Below are positions 1-10,675 of a stretch of 64,000 bases of DNA, piece after piece. Made by a program: the position numbers and the translations under genes. The number at the start of each line of letters is the position of its first letter. The first letter of the stretch is position 1. The notes beneath the pieces are model-generated. The model saw only the letters and a program-made list of their open reading frames with translations. It did not search any database and had not been told where the DNA came from. The DNA comes from Doryteuthis pealeii (lineage: Eukaryota > Mollusca > Cephalopoda > Myopsida > Loliginidae), in NCBI GenBank assembly GCA_023376005.1, contig CM042157.1, positions 19,833,261-19,897,260 on the forward strand, given 5' to 3'.

Positions 1-166
1 TAATCACATTATTATTGTCATTAGAATTATATGTGTCCCCCCCCTTGCTTTCGAGTATTGGACATCATTTTTTAAGTAAATTACATTTTCCATTAACCAA
101 ATTCTGTTATTTAGAATCATTCCGGTGTAAATTCCAAATATCCTTCGGGGAAAATCTTGACAAGTT
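1..166. other. AT-rich sequence, nothing recognised
   Basis: Short AT-rich lead-in with no recognised gene or repeat. It ends where the TTTC-type tract begins. Confidence 0.5.
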
Positions 167-868
167 GATTTCTTTCTTTCTTTCTTTCTTTTTTCATTCT
201 TTCTTTCTTTTTCTTTTTCATTCTTTCTTTCTTTTTCTTTTTTCATTCTTTTTTCTTTTTCTTTCTTTTTCTTTTTTCATTCATCTTTTCTTTCTTTCTT
301 TTTCTTTCTTTCTTTCATTCTTTCTCTCCTTTCTCTTCTTTTTTTCTTTTTCTTTTTTTCTTTTTTTTTTCTTTCTTTTCCTTTTTTTTTCTTTTTCTTT
401 CCTTTTCTTTTTTCTTTCTTTCTTTTTCTTCCTTTTCTTTTCTTTTTCCTTTTTCTTTCTTTCTTTTTCTTTCTTTTCTTCTTTTTTTTCTTTTTTTCTT
501 TTTCTTTTCTTTCTTTTTCTTTCTTTCTTTTTTTCTTCTTTTTCTTTCTTTCTTTCTCTTTCTTTCTTCTTTTTTTCTTTCTTTTTCTTCTTTCCCTTTT
601 CCTCTTTTTTCTTTTTCTTTCCTTTTTCTTTCTTTCTTTTCTTTCTTTTTTCTTTCTTTTTCTTTTTCTTTCTTTTCTTTCTTTCTTTCTTTCTTTTTTT
701 CTTTTTTCTTTCTTTCTTTTCTTTCTTTTTTCTTTCCTTTTGTTTTTCTTTCTTTCCCTTTTCTTTCTTTCTTTTTTCTTTTGTTCTATCTTTTTTCATT
801 CTTTTTTTATTTTTCATTCTTTGTTTCTTTTACTTTTTTTCACTCTTTCTTTTTTTTTCTTTCTTGTT
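167..868. repeat. 700 bp polypyrimidine (TTTC/TTTTC) tract
   Basis: Almost every base on the + strand is T or C, arranged as irregular TTTC, TTTTC and TTTTTC units with rare A or G. The long open frames on both strands (F/S/L-rich on +, K/E/R-rich on -) are products of the repeat, not genes. A homopurine-homopyrimidine tract of this length can in principle form triplex DNA. It directly abuts a degraded SINE-1 tail at 872. Confidence 0.95.
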
Positions 869-871
869 ATC

Positions 872-1070
872 TATTGATTATGTTGGTTGCTTGATTCTCG
901 GCATGTCAACCCTTGTTGGGTCATTTTATGCTGAAGACATTGTTTTATTCATTCTTGATGGATACTGAAAAAGGATAAAGTAGATTTTTTAAACGCATCT
1001 TTGTTAACTCATTTTCTTCTATCCAACCAATAGTTGATACCCTAACAGATACTACCACTCTGGGTCTCTC
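872..1070 (-). mobile_element. Degraded SINE-1 3' part
   Basis: On the minus strand this carries the 3' hallmarks of the SINE-1 family that is complete at 2641-3204: a 'ggcatgtcaacc...gggtcatttta' block near 895-930 and a 'ctaacagatactaccactc' block near 1042-1061. It is diverged and lacks the 5' half. The polypyrimidine tract lies directly against its tail side. Confidence 0.6.
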
Positions 1071-1085
1071 TCTCTCTCCTCTCTG

Positions 1086-1146
<61 letters not shown>
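1062..1146. repeat. (CT)n microsatellite
   Basis: Near-pure CT dinucleotides with a few interruptions. The minus-strand RE-rich frame over it is an artefact. Confidence 0.95.
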
Positions 1147-1147
<1 letters not shown>

Positions 1148-1149
1148 GG

Positions 1150-1325
1150 GGAAGTCCCTGTTGCATAGTGGCTACTGTGGTGTACTGTGAAATCATAGTA
1201 AGCGAGTTCGAATTCCAGTCATGCTATTACATTTACCTTCGAACTAATACTTCTGGGAAAGGTACGAATGCTCTCATCTCTACCATGGGTTAAATAGTAC
1301 CACTACTGTTCTTCTGCAAAAAATA
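1150..1325 (+). mobile_element. tRNA-derived SINE (SINE-3 family)
   Basis: A box-A-like segment 'tagtggctactgtggtg' (about 1175) is followed by a box-B-like 'gagttcgaattcc' (about 1204), the spacing of an internal RNA polymerase III promoter. The body continues with 'aatacttctgggaaaggtacgaat' and 'catgggttaaatagta', which recur in other SINE-3 copies (e.g. 34150-34400, 35530-35740). Non-coding; mobilised by LINE machinery by analogy with known SINEs. Confidence 0.7.
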
Positions 1326-1376
1326 GATTTAACATCAACAATAGAGGATTGACATGCCACTAGACGAAAAAAACCC

Positions 1377-1414
1377 AGTCTGTCTCTCTGTCTCCCGCTC
1401 TCTTTTTCTCTCTC

Positions 1415-1506
<92 letters not shown>
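1377..1506. repeat. (CT)n then (CA)n compound microsatellite
   Basis: CT dinucleotides to about 1476, then about 15 CA repeats. Confidence 0.95.
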
Positions 1507-1508
<2 letters not shown>

Positions 1509-1663
1509 TGTAACATGTTATTTACCAGAGAGTGTGTTTTATCTGCAGCAACCGTCTTTTCGACGTAGGCTTATTGTGTTAATCCTGTGATGAGCCCGTT
1601 TTTGCATATCAAAAGCCCACTCGTACTTCAAATCTTAACTCACAACACAAAGCAAAAAAAAAA

Positions 1664-1966
1664 AATGACCACGTGACATTTTGTAACTCGGAAAACACGT
1701 AATTTTGGGGCACCCGTAAATTCAAGACACCATTACATATATATGTGTGTGTGTGTGTCTGTCTGTCTGTCTATTTGTGTGTGTGCGAGGGTGAGATTTA
1801 TCAATATTTAAATCGATAATGACCACGTGACATTTGTAACTCGGAAAACACGTAATTTTGTACCCGTATAATCAAGACACCATTATATATATGTGTGTGT
1901 GTGTGTGTCTGTCTGTCTGTCTATTTGTGTGTGTGCGAGGGTGAGATTTATCAATATTAAATCGAT
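1664..1966. repeat. Two tandem ~150 bp units
   Basis: The block starting 'aatgaccacgtgacatttt' at 1664 repeats at 1818 with few changes and ends in 'tatcaatatttaaatcgata' both times. Each unit carries its own TG/TCTG microsatellite. A recent local duplication. Confidence 0.9.
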
Positions 1967-2629
1967 AGATGTAATGCATATCTTAATCTTTTCATTCTAT
2001 AATTGTTTAACTTTTTGCCTCTTTAAACCGCTCACCGCGGCTCTCTCACCACTGTGATCCTACCGTAAACCGCTGTACAAAAACAGATCATTATTTAATT
2101 ATAATTGAGATGAAGGACTCAGATTACAATAATAATACGACTTTTATTGAATAAAATGAGCTTTGAGGTAAACAGACAGTGAATTTTCAACTATACATGT
2201 TAAAAAATACCAAAAAAATTTGGTACATTACGTGGTGGGAAACTTAGTTGGCAAAGAGTTAAATTCAACAGAATTACTTTACATTCCTCGTTTTCCATGG
2301 CTTACATAGAAAAAGGCAATGGATCTTTGCTCTGCCAAATGTCAATCAAAGGTTATTTTAGTGATTTACTTTTGCCTTCTCTCGGCTAATTTATTATTCA
2401 CACCAATCTCCTGTGTCAAGTTGATTCAACTGTTGTTCCGTACGCGTCCACACGCGCTTTTGTTGACATTCACTTGTGACATATAGGCAACGTTGGCTTG
2501 CATAATTGGACTCGGTCCTTTTTTTAAGACAATGTAATGGAATAAACCAAGAAAAGTGTCCAGGTTGAAGTGAGGGCTAAGAATGAAAGAAAAAAAAACG
2601 AGAGGGAAAAGAAATAGAATAATAAAGAG
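1967..2629. other. No recognised gene
   Basis: Mixed AT-rich sequence. Small open frames show no recognisable domain and no codon bias that I can see. Confidence 0.5.
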
Positions 2630-2640
2630 AGAACAGAAGG

Positions 2641-3204
2641 CCGCCCTGTCGGTTGGGGCGTTAAATGCACCGACTGCAACTCTGTAAGACTCCCCCAATG
2701 GGGCCACCCTGGCGACCCGTGATGCTTAAGGATAGAGCCCAGGTGTATGAGCAGTTCATGACATGCAATACTCCACTTTGGCTCTATCTTGGGCTAGACG
2801 GGCGGTCGGAGAGGCCCCCTCCGACCAGTCGGCTGGTCAAGTCAAGCCCTAGCGCCTATATGATTTTCCCAACCCTATTGCCCTTATGGCAAGCCCCAAC
2901 CCCTTTTTATCATATGGCGGTGGCTGCAGGTCTACATGTCCTGGGAATGACGTTAAACTCTATCTGATGGTGAGGTTCCAGTTCTGGAGGTTTGGGGAAC
3001 GTGGAGCACTCCATTCATCACCATTGCTCCCTGGTCCACTCTGACCCGGACTGGTAGTACCTGTTAGGGTCCCATCTATGGGTTAAATAGAAAAATGTAT
3101 TTATAAAAAATTGTATTATCCATTAGAATTGATTTATTTCAAAAGTTTATCGGCATTAAATGACCCACTGAGGTTGATATGCCGTAAAACAAAACAAACA
3201 AACA
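2641..3204 (+). mobile_element. SINE-1, full-length copy with target duplication
   Basis: A 564 bp element bounded by an 11 bp direct repeat AGAACAGAAGG (2630-2640 and 3205-3215), the mark of LINE-type retroposition. It starts 'ccgccctgtcgg' and ends in 'gttgatatgccgtaaaac' plus an (AAAC)-rich tail. The same body occurs at 32826-33414 (+), 26576-26929 (-), 48419-48780 (-) and 60262-60648 (+). The tail resembles the 3' end of the LINE fragment at 18634-19036, so SINE and LINE probably share a 3' end. No convincing box A/B was seen, so a tRNA origin is not claimed. Confidence 0.88.
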
Positions 3205-3221
3205 AGAACAGAAGGTTTGTT

Positions 3222-3243
3222 GGTTGGTTGGTTGGTTGGTTGG
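3222..3243. repeat. (GGTT)n run
   Basis: Five to six GGTT units between the SINE-1 target duplication and the palindrome at 3243. Confidence 0.9.
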
Positions 3244-3488
3244 TCCATATATGACCTTTAGGCACCTTTTTTGCGATCTCAATTCATAAGGACATGTTTT
3301 TCATTTACACCGTCAAAATCCAGTTGTTTGTTGGGGTTAGCTTTAGGGATTAGGGTTAGGGTTAGTTTTATAATTAAATAAAAACTTTAAAAATCGTCTG
3401 TTAACAAACAACCGGATTTTGACGGTGTAAATGAAAAACATGTCCTTATAAATCGAGATCGCAAAGGGGTACCTAAAGTTCATATGGT
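3243..3488. repeat. Palindromic element with telomere-like core
   Basis: Left arm 3245-3330 and right arm 3405-3486 are inverted copies of each other (e.g. 'ggacatgtttttcattta' against its complement at the far side). Between them at 3334-3366 lie imperfect TTAGGG units ('gattagggttagggttag'). The structure resembles a fold-back or MITE-type element. No coding capacity is visible. Two other inverted repeats in the window also have CCCTAA-like cores. Confidence 0.8.
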
Positions 3489-3621
3489 CCGGTTGGTTTG
3501 CTTTACAACATGTCAACGCGTGGGTTATTTCATGCCAAAGCAAGTGGTAAAATGTTTAGGTACAGGACATATATACCAAAGAGGGACCCCTTAAGGAAAA
3601 ATTATTCCTTATATTGTAATA

Positions 3622-3800
3622 TCTTATTATAATGGAGATTGTGAGTTTTTCTGTCTTTAACCGAAACTATATTACTACCCAAGTCACAATTCCCTTAGTT
3701 ATTTACGTCACATTCTCCGTAATTTTATTTTTTATTTACACCTCAATTATTAATAAAATTGTTTTACATTATTAATACTGTTGAACATATCTACACACTC
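3622..3800 (+). mobile_element. Hel-A Helitron, 5' fragment
   Basis: Starts exactly like the complete Hel-A copies (A then TCTTATTATAATGGAG, then 'ctgtctttaaccgaaac'). It follows them for about 180 bp, then breaks into unrelated sequence. The 3' hairpin and CTAG end are absent. Confidence 0.8.
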
Positions 3801-4085
3801 GGTATTTACCCCGTACCCCACGTGTACGGGTTAGGCACAAGGCCTATAAATGGGGAACACCCACAAGCCGAAGACTCATGGGTGGCGGGTGCTAAAAATG
3901 CGTTGATCCCATCGGCATTGCCCTCAAGAATCAATATAAAAGCAAGAGCAATGGATTGCAATGAAGGTCATTTTGTGTACCTCTCTCACTGACACACACG
4001 CACGTGCACACACACACACACACACACCACACACACACACACACGCCTGTCTCTCTCTGTGTCTCACCCCTCCTCTCTCTCCCCA

Positions 4086-4122
<37 letters not shown>

Positions 4123-4340
4123 ACTTTCTTCCTATCTGTCTATGTATCTATGTTCCTGTTTTCTTAGAAACGACATAAAGGAATGATACAATCAATGTTT
4201 GATAAAATAACAACCTTTCCCTTATAAGTTATTTCTGTTTTGCCTGTGACTATCTCCCCCTCTCTCTCTCTATCTATCTGTCTGTCTGTCTGTCTGTCTA
4301 TCAATCTATCTATCTATCTGTCTGTCCCTGTTTTCTGAGA
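3801..4340. repeat. CA, CT and CTGT microsatellites
   Basis: Unassigned sequence to about 3990, then (CA)n at 3992-4043, (CT)n at 4050-4123, and a CT/CTGT/CTAT mixture at 4255-4325. The open frames here are dinucleotide artefacts. Confidence 0.8.
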
Positions 4341-5459
4341 AGAAACGTAAAGAAACGAGAATAATCAACATAAAAGCAAAAGCACTGTGGATTCTAATGA
4401 AAGCATTTGCAAGAGAAAAAACAAAAAAAAGAAAAAAAAAATCAAACAACAAAACAAAACAAAAAAAACCAAACAAATAGAATGACCCTTTCACTGAGTT
4501 GTCTCTCTTATCGCACAGAGATGTGTGACTGATTTGTTTCATGGCATAATAGTCTTGGCAAATAAGGGGAACGGCATTATTCTGAAATTCGGATGGCGTT
4601 GAAATCTGCCGTCAGATACAAACAATGAAGAACTTGAAGGTTTTCTCTCTCAAATGTTAATTCTTCCATTTATTTCTCCTTTTACATTCACTTTATTTTA
4701 TTTTACTTGATTTTTCTGTGTTGTTGATACTTAGCCGAGTGAAATTCAAAAGGCACAAAGCCAAATATAAATTTAAAGAGCGAAAAAATAAACGTAGAAT
4801 TGCCTTTTAAATCAGGTATTTGAAGATATTTTCTTGGGTATGAAACCTGTTATCGTTGCCAATACAAAGAATATGGCAATCACAATGGCATAGGAACCGT
4901 TTCTTGTTTGTAGTCTGTTTTATTTACATTAGTATTTATTTTTTTCTTTTCTTTCTTTTTGTTTGTTTTCTCAGGCTCATGGTATCTCACCAATGTTTAC
5001 CCCATTTGTAAGCATTTCCTTTACTAAAACAGGCTTTTCTGTACACAACATTCATATTCTTCAGTAAATTTTACATAGTTTGCACTTCTCGGCAATTTTT
5101 GCCATACACCAATTAAAAGAAATGCAGAGTTTATAGAGTTTATTTCTTTAGTGTTATTTCTTCATTTTGTTTCTTTTCTTCCTTTTTTAAAACCGTAAAA
5201 AACTTTATGTAAGAGAAATCTGTTTTTTTCTTTTTTATAACACATAAACCTGGAATTGTTCTTTATATTAAACGTAAAAGAAAACATTAAAAAGTGAATT
5301 TTCAATTTTTTTATTGATGTTTTAAAATATTTTTTAACAATCCCCGTGCGTATTAAAAGAGCGTGTTTTGCACATAGCTATTTAGTTGATTTTTAGAAGA
5401 ATTTCCTGTGATCCCCCCTTATCAGTAGGTGCGTGAAAAGGGGCATATGTCAGTATTTT
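4341..5459. other. AT-rich sequence, nothing recognised
   Basis: Long AT-rich stretch with short A and T runs. I see no domain-bearing frame, RNA gene or clear transposon terminus. Confidence 0.5.
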
Positions 5460-5464
5460 TCGAC

Positions 5465-6045
5465 TTGACCTTAAATAATCGATTTAATTAATTTTAGTTA
5501 GATTTTTAAAATGAAAAGCAGACGAAGGATTGGGTACGGCTAGACTAGAGTAAAAGTAAAGTAAAGTCGTCGGGGCGGCCTAATGTCGGTATCAGCCAAT
5601 CAGCGAGGGAGTCTATCCCCTTTTCAATAGCGCTAGACCAAGGAGATTGTCTTAGCGTCTGAGGTGGAGCGCCACACCTACCATCAGCTCCTTACTTTAC
5701 CGCACAGATCCCTGTGCTACTCTTACGCTGAGTCGGCGAGGACCGGTATCGAACTAGGAACCTTGTGGTTTCTAGCCGAACGCTCTACCGACTGAGCTAA
5801 CCTGGCCCTTTTTTACGAATGTAACAATTTTTCAACTAAAACTAAAATTTAACTTCAATTAATCGATTTAATTAATTTTAATTCGTTCTTAAAAGGAAAA
5901 GCAGACGAAAGATTGGTACGGCTAGACTAGATTACCTATGAAATATTATTTTGCTTTTTAACGAATGTAACAATGTTTCAATTAAAACTAAAATTTAACT
6001 TCAAATAATCGATTTAATTAATTTTAATTAGATTTTTAAGAGATA
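5465..6045. repeat. Partial tandem repeat (~145 bp unit) split by a SINE
   Basis: The block 'aatcgatttaattaatttta' + 'gcagacgaa(g)gattgg' + 'tacggctagactaga' occurs at about 5475-5550 and 5858-5935, and its first part again at 6005-6045. The 'acgaatgtaacaattttt' part follows at 5815 and 5959. The first unit is interrupted exactly by the SINE at 5552-5809, so the array is older than that insertion. Confidence 0.8.
5552..5809 (-). mobile_element. SINE-2, tRNA-derived, complete copy
   Basis: The minus strand begins with a strongly tRNA-like head: 'ttagctcagtcggtagagcg' (box A) and, about 30 bp on, 'tagttcgatacc' (box B). A family-specific body and a 'tcggtatcagcc...gccccgacgac' 3' segment follow. 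Other copies: 12738-12981, 13045-13295 and 63302-63553, all on the minus strand. It is a SINE rather than a tRNA gene because the tRNA 3' half is replaced by the SINE body. Confidence 0.9.
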
Positions 6046-6439
6046 AAGTCCGTTTGGTTTGTTCTTTTTTTGTACCTAAGTATTCCAAGTCTCCAAATTA
6101 TCTTTCAATTCCATTGTATAAAATAAGCATGTCAGTTTCCATTATGAAGAGACGTAAACTATCATTTGCTTCTGAATGAAATACATCGTACAATTTACCA
6201 GCCAGGGCGTTCTATTTATTCTCATTGTTTTCAAATTGGCCCTGGGTATTCTTGATTTCGTGACGATATATCACGTTCTGAGGCTCATCATCGATCCATC
6301 TTCATTCTTTTGTGACCGTTTTAGCACCGAGAATTTGAAACACTTGCATACATTCTATACATACTGTCGGCATATGGTTTCGTTAATTAAGACCTACGTC
6401 CTTTGTATGAAACAGGCAAAAAAGGTTTTGGTAAAAGAA
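6046..6439 (+). other. AT-rich sequence upstream of the Penelope remnant
   Basis: A 100-codon open frame (6176-6478) crosses into the Penelope-like remnant but in a different frame. I do not recognise its product; it may be decayed upstream element sequence. Confidence 0.35.
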
Positions 6440-6448
6440 CAAAAAAGA

Positions 6449-6645
6449 AGAGGAAAACCATCTACCCTTGTGGGATAAATTTAAAGTGATAGATAGGGAA
6501 GAACATTGGAGAAGAAGACGTCTCAAAGAATCATTGCATATGTTGGGATACAGTGACCTCTTGAGTAAACCAAGTATAGAGATGAACACAGTATGGGAAT
6601 CAAAAATTGAAAAGTCTATATTAAATAGTTTATATTCAAGTAAAT
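6449..6645 (+). pseudogene. Penelope-like element, GIY-YIG endonuclease C-terminal remnant
   Basis: The frame beginning near 6449 reads HLPLWDKFKVIDREEHW, then RRRRLKESLHM, then PSIEMNTVW. This matches the C-terminal pattern of Penelope-like retroelement endonucleases (a DREEHW-type motif, then basic residues, KEA/S and hydrophobics). Only about 65 residues survive; reverse transcriptase and the GIY-YIG catalytic core are not visible upstream. A TA then TG array follows directly. The assignment rests on motif resemblance, not a search. Confidence 0.65.
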
Positions 6646-6667
6646 ATATAATATATATATATATATA

Positions 6668-6716
<49 letters not shown>
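6643..6716. repeat. (TA)n(TG)n microsatellite
   Basis: TA repeats, a short interruption, then about 22 TG repeats, between the Penelope-like remnant and a 'gaatccgacggtat' module. Confidence 0.95.
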
Positions 6717-6890
6717 GAAAGGAAGTGAATCCGACGGTATGTAGTATATTAGGAAAAATGAAAAAAACACAGGTTTAAATGGGTTAAGTGGCGAGTTTAT
6801 TGGCCGACGCTGCAGTGTTTCGATCTATTAATTAGATCATCTTCAGGGCATTTGTTGGTATATGGAAGGTGATAATAAATTATTTATCAC
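6717..6890 (-). mobile_element. Palindromic-family element arm with hammerhead-like motif
   Basis: Starts on + with 'gaagtgaatccgacggtat', a module repeated beside TA arrays at 24086, 45324, 15455 and 39560. On the minus strand, about 6846-6814, it reads CTGAAGA, one T, then an inverted repeat GATCT...AGATC, then GAAAC. That is the hammerhead core order with one extra base before stem II. Only one arm is present here. Confidence 0.5.
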
Positions 6891-7043
6891 AGAATAACGA
6901 GAAAAGCGAGTGGTAGTTATGTGTTATTCAGTTTAAAATTTTTTGAAGTTTGAAAGAAGAACGGTTTTGAAATGTGACGTCAAATATTCTATTTTACGGC
7001 GTTGGTATGGGATGGTGTATGTGTGTGTATCGAAAGGAAACAT

Positions 7044-7262
7044 TGTGCATTTTTTTAGGTGTGTGGTTGTGTGTTTGTGTTGTGTGTGTGTGTGTATAAA
7101 AATTTATTTTTGCGAAGGACGACACGGAAATGAACTTTAAGGTTGTGTGTGTGTGAGAAAGGTTCATTTCCGCTGTCGTCCTTCGCAAAAAAAAAAAAAA
7201 AAAATTATACACACACACACACACACAGACACACACAACCACACACCTAAAAAAATGCACAA
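7044..7262. repeat. ~220 bp palindrome with TG/CA arms
   Basis: Left arm from 'tgtgcatttttttaggtg' (7044) through a TG run and 'gcgaaggacgac'. Right arm is its complement, ending 'cacctaaaaaaatgcaca' at 7262. Apex near 7135-7165. Arms are about 90-95 bp with microsatellite length mismatch. Confidence 0.8.
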
Positions 7263-7272
7263 TAATTAATGT

Positions 7273-7648
7273 TATGTAGAATTAAACAAAAGACACATTT
7301 CCTGTTTAACAATTTTATTTTTGATCTTTTCGATTTTTCTGGCCAACTTTTTAATATTTGGGTGGAATTCGGGGATAAGTCCACCAAAGTTCAGGTCACA
7401 AGTACTTTCAGCACTTCGAAGTGACATCATCAGGGGTGATGTGTGCCAGTTTTTTAAAATTATATTAATGTGGAGGCTGGAAGGAGAAGAATTGATGAGA
7501 AAGGTGTTATAGGCATTTTAAAGTACTCGGGACCTGAACTTAGGCGGACTTATCCACGAATTCTACCCAAATATTGGCCAGAAAACTCGAAAAGATCAAA
7601 AATAAAATTGTTAAATAGGAGATGTGTCTTTTGTTTAATTCTACATGT
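7273..7648. repeat. ~375 bp palindrome with hammerhead-like motif at the apex
   Basis: Left arm 'tgtagaattaaacaaaagac' (7273) to about 7410 pairs with right arm about 7518-7648, giving roughly 130 bp arms with scattered mismatches. The unpaired apex holds on the minus strand (7435-7400) CTGATGA, a self-complementary 'cacttcgaagtg', and GAAA. It is adjacent to the previous palindrome. Small open frames are arm artefacts. Confidence 0.75.
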
Positions 7649-7669
7649 ATAAATGAAAGAATGCTGCCC

Positions 7670-7671
<2 letters not shown>

Positions 7672-7713
<42 letters not shown>

Positions 7714-7740
7714 AACATATATATATATATATATATATAT
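7672..7740. repeat. (CA)n(TA)n microsatellite
   Basis: CA repeats followed by TA repeats just outside the palindrome. Confidence 0.95.
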
Positions 7741-8029
7741 GTCCGGTTAAGAGATATATTAGTAGAAGTAGTAGAGTGATGTGGCCATGGTAACAGCCTG
7801 GTACAATCAAGCAGGTAAGTAGTAATACTGGTGTGACGTAGTAGTAGTAGAAGTAGTAGTAGTATTAGGCGTAGTAGTAGGCATTGTACCTCTACATTGC
7901 TCGGTATTTATGGCTGACACCAGCCAATCATATTTTTTTATATGTATATAACTTCTCCTGTATTTCTGTATAGGCACTTAAGCAGATGAGGTAGTCTCAT
8001 TTCTGTTCCGTCTGAAGGGGCAATGATTT

Positions 8030-8150
8030 GATTCATTCCATTTCCAATGTTATTAGCATCACGTGAAATAAAAAGCAGCCTTGTCAAGGATTTGAACTCA
8101 GATCGCCGAGTCTATTTCTTACGTTGATAATCATTAAACCACAAACACCG
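8030..8150 (-). mobile_element. SINE-3 copy, tRNA-like head
   Basis: The minus strand shows a box-B-like 'ctgagttcaaatcc' near 8102-8089 and an upstream 'gtttgtggtttaatgatta' in box-A position. 'cacgtgatgctaat' beyond matches the SINE-3 body. Confidence 0.6.
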
Positions 8151-8699
8151 TAAATAACTTAACTATAAATATAAATTAGAAGAAAAAAAAAGAGTTAGGC
8201 ATTTGAAAAAATATACAAATTCTGTTTAAAAAACGAATGACATTTTTCAATCCGTCTGCAAATTAAAAAAAAATAAGAAACAGAGTGCGAAGAACTTGAA
8301 CGAAAAAATACAACGATGAAATGGATATTTCCTCGCTAAAGAAAACGAGAAAGAAAATAAAACTTAACTTCATATTACATTTGTTGAGAAATTTTGTGTA
8401 TATAAGGTGTGTGCTAAATCCTCGCCCATACTTATAGACTAGGCGAGATCATGTGATTTAATTTCTTGGCCAATCACTGGCAGTACTCTGAGGCTGATAC
8501 AATACTTAACCGACCCTACTGGTCATAATTACGGACGACGGACATAGTATTAAATCACTGGACCTTTACCAATACGCAGGATAGGACTTATAGGCCAAGG
8601 ATGGCATTTAAAAGCTTTACAACATTAAATGGTGTAATTCTACCAATGCAAGTTGACACGGTTAGTTAATGCAATGGATAAAAGTTAATGAATATAAAA
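8151..8699. other. No recognised gene
   Basis: AT-rich, with no recognisable protein domain, RNA gene or repeat terminus. Confidence 0.5.
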
Positions 8700-8945
8700 C
8701 TAGTAATTGTTTAGCGGTTCATCTTGCACAATTTTAACTATTTTTGTTGTATTATTTGATTTTTTTCGGACTGTTATCCGCCATCTTTACTGTTATATAC
8801 ACAACGTTTCCGCCGATGTGCCCTACGGCCTTCTTCATGTGTTTCTTGTCAAACTCCGGTGTTTAAATGTTTTAATCGGGAGTTATCACAGAACTTCGAA
8901 CCGAACCCTATGTTTAATACAAAGGATGTGTACAAGCGTTTAAAT
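8700..8945 (-). mobile_element. Repeat of the GGCC-stem family
   Basis: On the minus strand: 'gaagaaggccg', a short loop, 'cacatcggc', 'ggaaacgttg'. This is the stem-loop signature also found at 17736-17780 and 41810-41855. The flanking 'gagtttgacaagaa' aligns too (VSADVP.GLL.VFLV when read on the opposite strand in all copies). Diverged, with no coding potential of its own that I recognise. Confidence 0.6.
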
Positions 8946-10443
8946 TGTTTGCTTTTGCTTTTTAGTTCATGATTTATTGTAATGACCAACTGAAAATACC
9001 CAGAATGCACATCTACACACCCTTAGATTTGTTTAATAACCTACCGAACATCCATATCTATACTTACTATTCTTCTCCTTACCTCCTCTAACTCTCTTAT
9101 CCATCCCACACCCCTACTACCCCACACCCGAGTCTAATACTCTCACTGACAAAAAAAACCCCCAGTAACATAGGTATGTATGCTAAAAAATTAAAAAAAA
9201 ATTAGTACTAACCCTTTTTGCTCTATGTTTGAAGATGGTGTTAAGAGCTAAGGTTGTTGAAGTTGAAATAAATTATTACATGAATCATATTCAAATATTT
9301 GCCTTCATTTATTCAATATATATGTATTACGATGGCGTAGTGTCCAAAATAAAAATAACAATTTTATCTGCATCTGCGCAAGTGAAAATATCAGGCCAAT
9401 TCTTGAGTGACAGTCTCTGGTGCACTGAATGCACACAAACTGTGATGCTTTCTGGGGCTGTAGCTGCCGCTAAAGACTTACCAGTTTAATAATGTTTTAT
9501 TTTTGTATGAATATTTTTGTTTGTATAAATTAACTACCAACAAGAGTATTAAATTCATGGTAGTTTAAGAGTTAACATCATTTGATGCAGAGCACTAGTT
9601 TCTGCGGTCTAGGAACCCTAACCAAAAGTGGAAAGGGGACCTTTAGTTAGATTAGCGCTGCCAGGCTGGTCGGAATGAGGCAACAAGCATTTCACGGTGT
9701 TAATTGAATAAAATTAATTACATCAGTAAGAATTGTCATGCCTTCACATTTATCCAGACCGGGGCTGCCGTTATAGGGGCTGTTGGCGTCTCTCTCTATT
9801 TCTGGATCTCTTTTCTGTCGAGGCTACTCTCCTCTCGTCTCTCCGTGCCTTGCTTAACGTTGAGGCGCCAGACCGCTCTATTTTTTGCATCTACCTCCCA
9901 CGTGTTTGTGTCAATATGGCATATCCTCATAGCTCTACTGCAGACAGCTCTTTTAATGTAAAGATAAGTAAACTTTCGACAACTATTGTATGTATTTATT
10001 AGATATTTCTTTAGCCAAAACCAACGAACACAAATTTACAAAGAAACAGGGGACAGCTGCGAACAAATAGAGATGATACGAAAGAAACCGCTTGAGGTTG
10101 CAAAGGGTTTCACATACTAAAAGTTGAGTGGGAGATTTATAGCCTTTGCAACCATCTACTTCAAAATAACCCCCCACGTAGGGCTAAGAACAGTAGCTAT
10201 TTCTTGGCCAGAAAAGCATTTATCACTGGCCATTTCTTTTCAGCTTAGTCCCCAGGTGTTGGATTTAAATATTCTTTGCCACACTTCTCGTATTTTCTCG
10301 TCGCCATGAGAGTAAGCTTACATTTTCATGTACAAATGACTAGCAGGTTACCTGTCGTTGCCAGAAATTTACAAATGTAAAAATAAATCAATAACAACAG
10401 TATAAGTATAAAAGATATTCATCAAACACATATCCTTAGACAA
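8946..10443. other. No recognised gene
   Basis: Contains 60-90 codon open frames (e.g. 9229-9489, 9704-9961) with no motif I recognise and no matching neighbours. I cannot support any of them as a gene. Confidence 0.45.
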
Positions 10444-10500
10444 CCCTAACCCTAACCTAACCCCTACCCTTAACCCTAACCCCCAAGCCTAACCCTAACC
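10444..10500. repeat. Telomere-like (CCCTAA)n-degenerate run
   Basis: About nine imperfect CCCTAA/CCCCTAA units in a row, an interstitial telomere-like sequence. Unlike the other telomere-like runs here, I see no obvious flanking inverted repeat. Confidence 0.9.
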
Positions 10501-10586
10501 GAAGAGTTTGTACGTAACAAGAAAGCCTGAAGAAAGACTGTGTTTCTGAATAATAGCAGTTTGCCGAAAAACTTTTGCTGCCTGTA

Positions 10587-10587
<1 letters not shown>

Positions 10588-10633
<46 letters not shown>
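10588..10633. repeat. (TA)n array, left border of palindrome cluster
   Basis: Pure TA dinucleotides. Confidence 0.97.
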
Positions 10634-10636
<3 letters not shown>

Positions 10637-10675
10637 GTTGTTCTGGTTCCAACGGGAGAAAATTCAATATTTTAT

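Noticed and set aside
15..968. A 317-codon open frame rich in F, S and L (and K/E-rich frames opposite)
   Set aside because: It is the translation of a TTTC/TTTTC polypyrimidine tract with no protein-like composition. The same applies to the long frames at 25832-26572, 31024-32003, 47352-48356 and 52861-54447.
5552..5809. A tRNA gene on the minus strand
   Set aside because: Box A and box B are tRNA-like, but no acceptor stem closes and the same ~250 bp body recurs elsewhere, so it is a SINE.
9229..9489. 86-codon open frame as a small gene
   Set aside because: No recognisable motif, no splice or promoter context, and length within chance for this composition.
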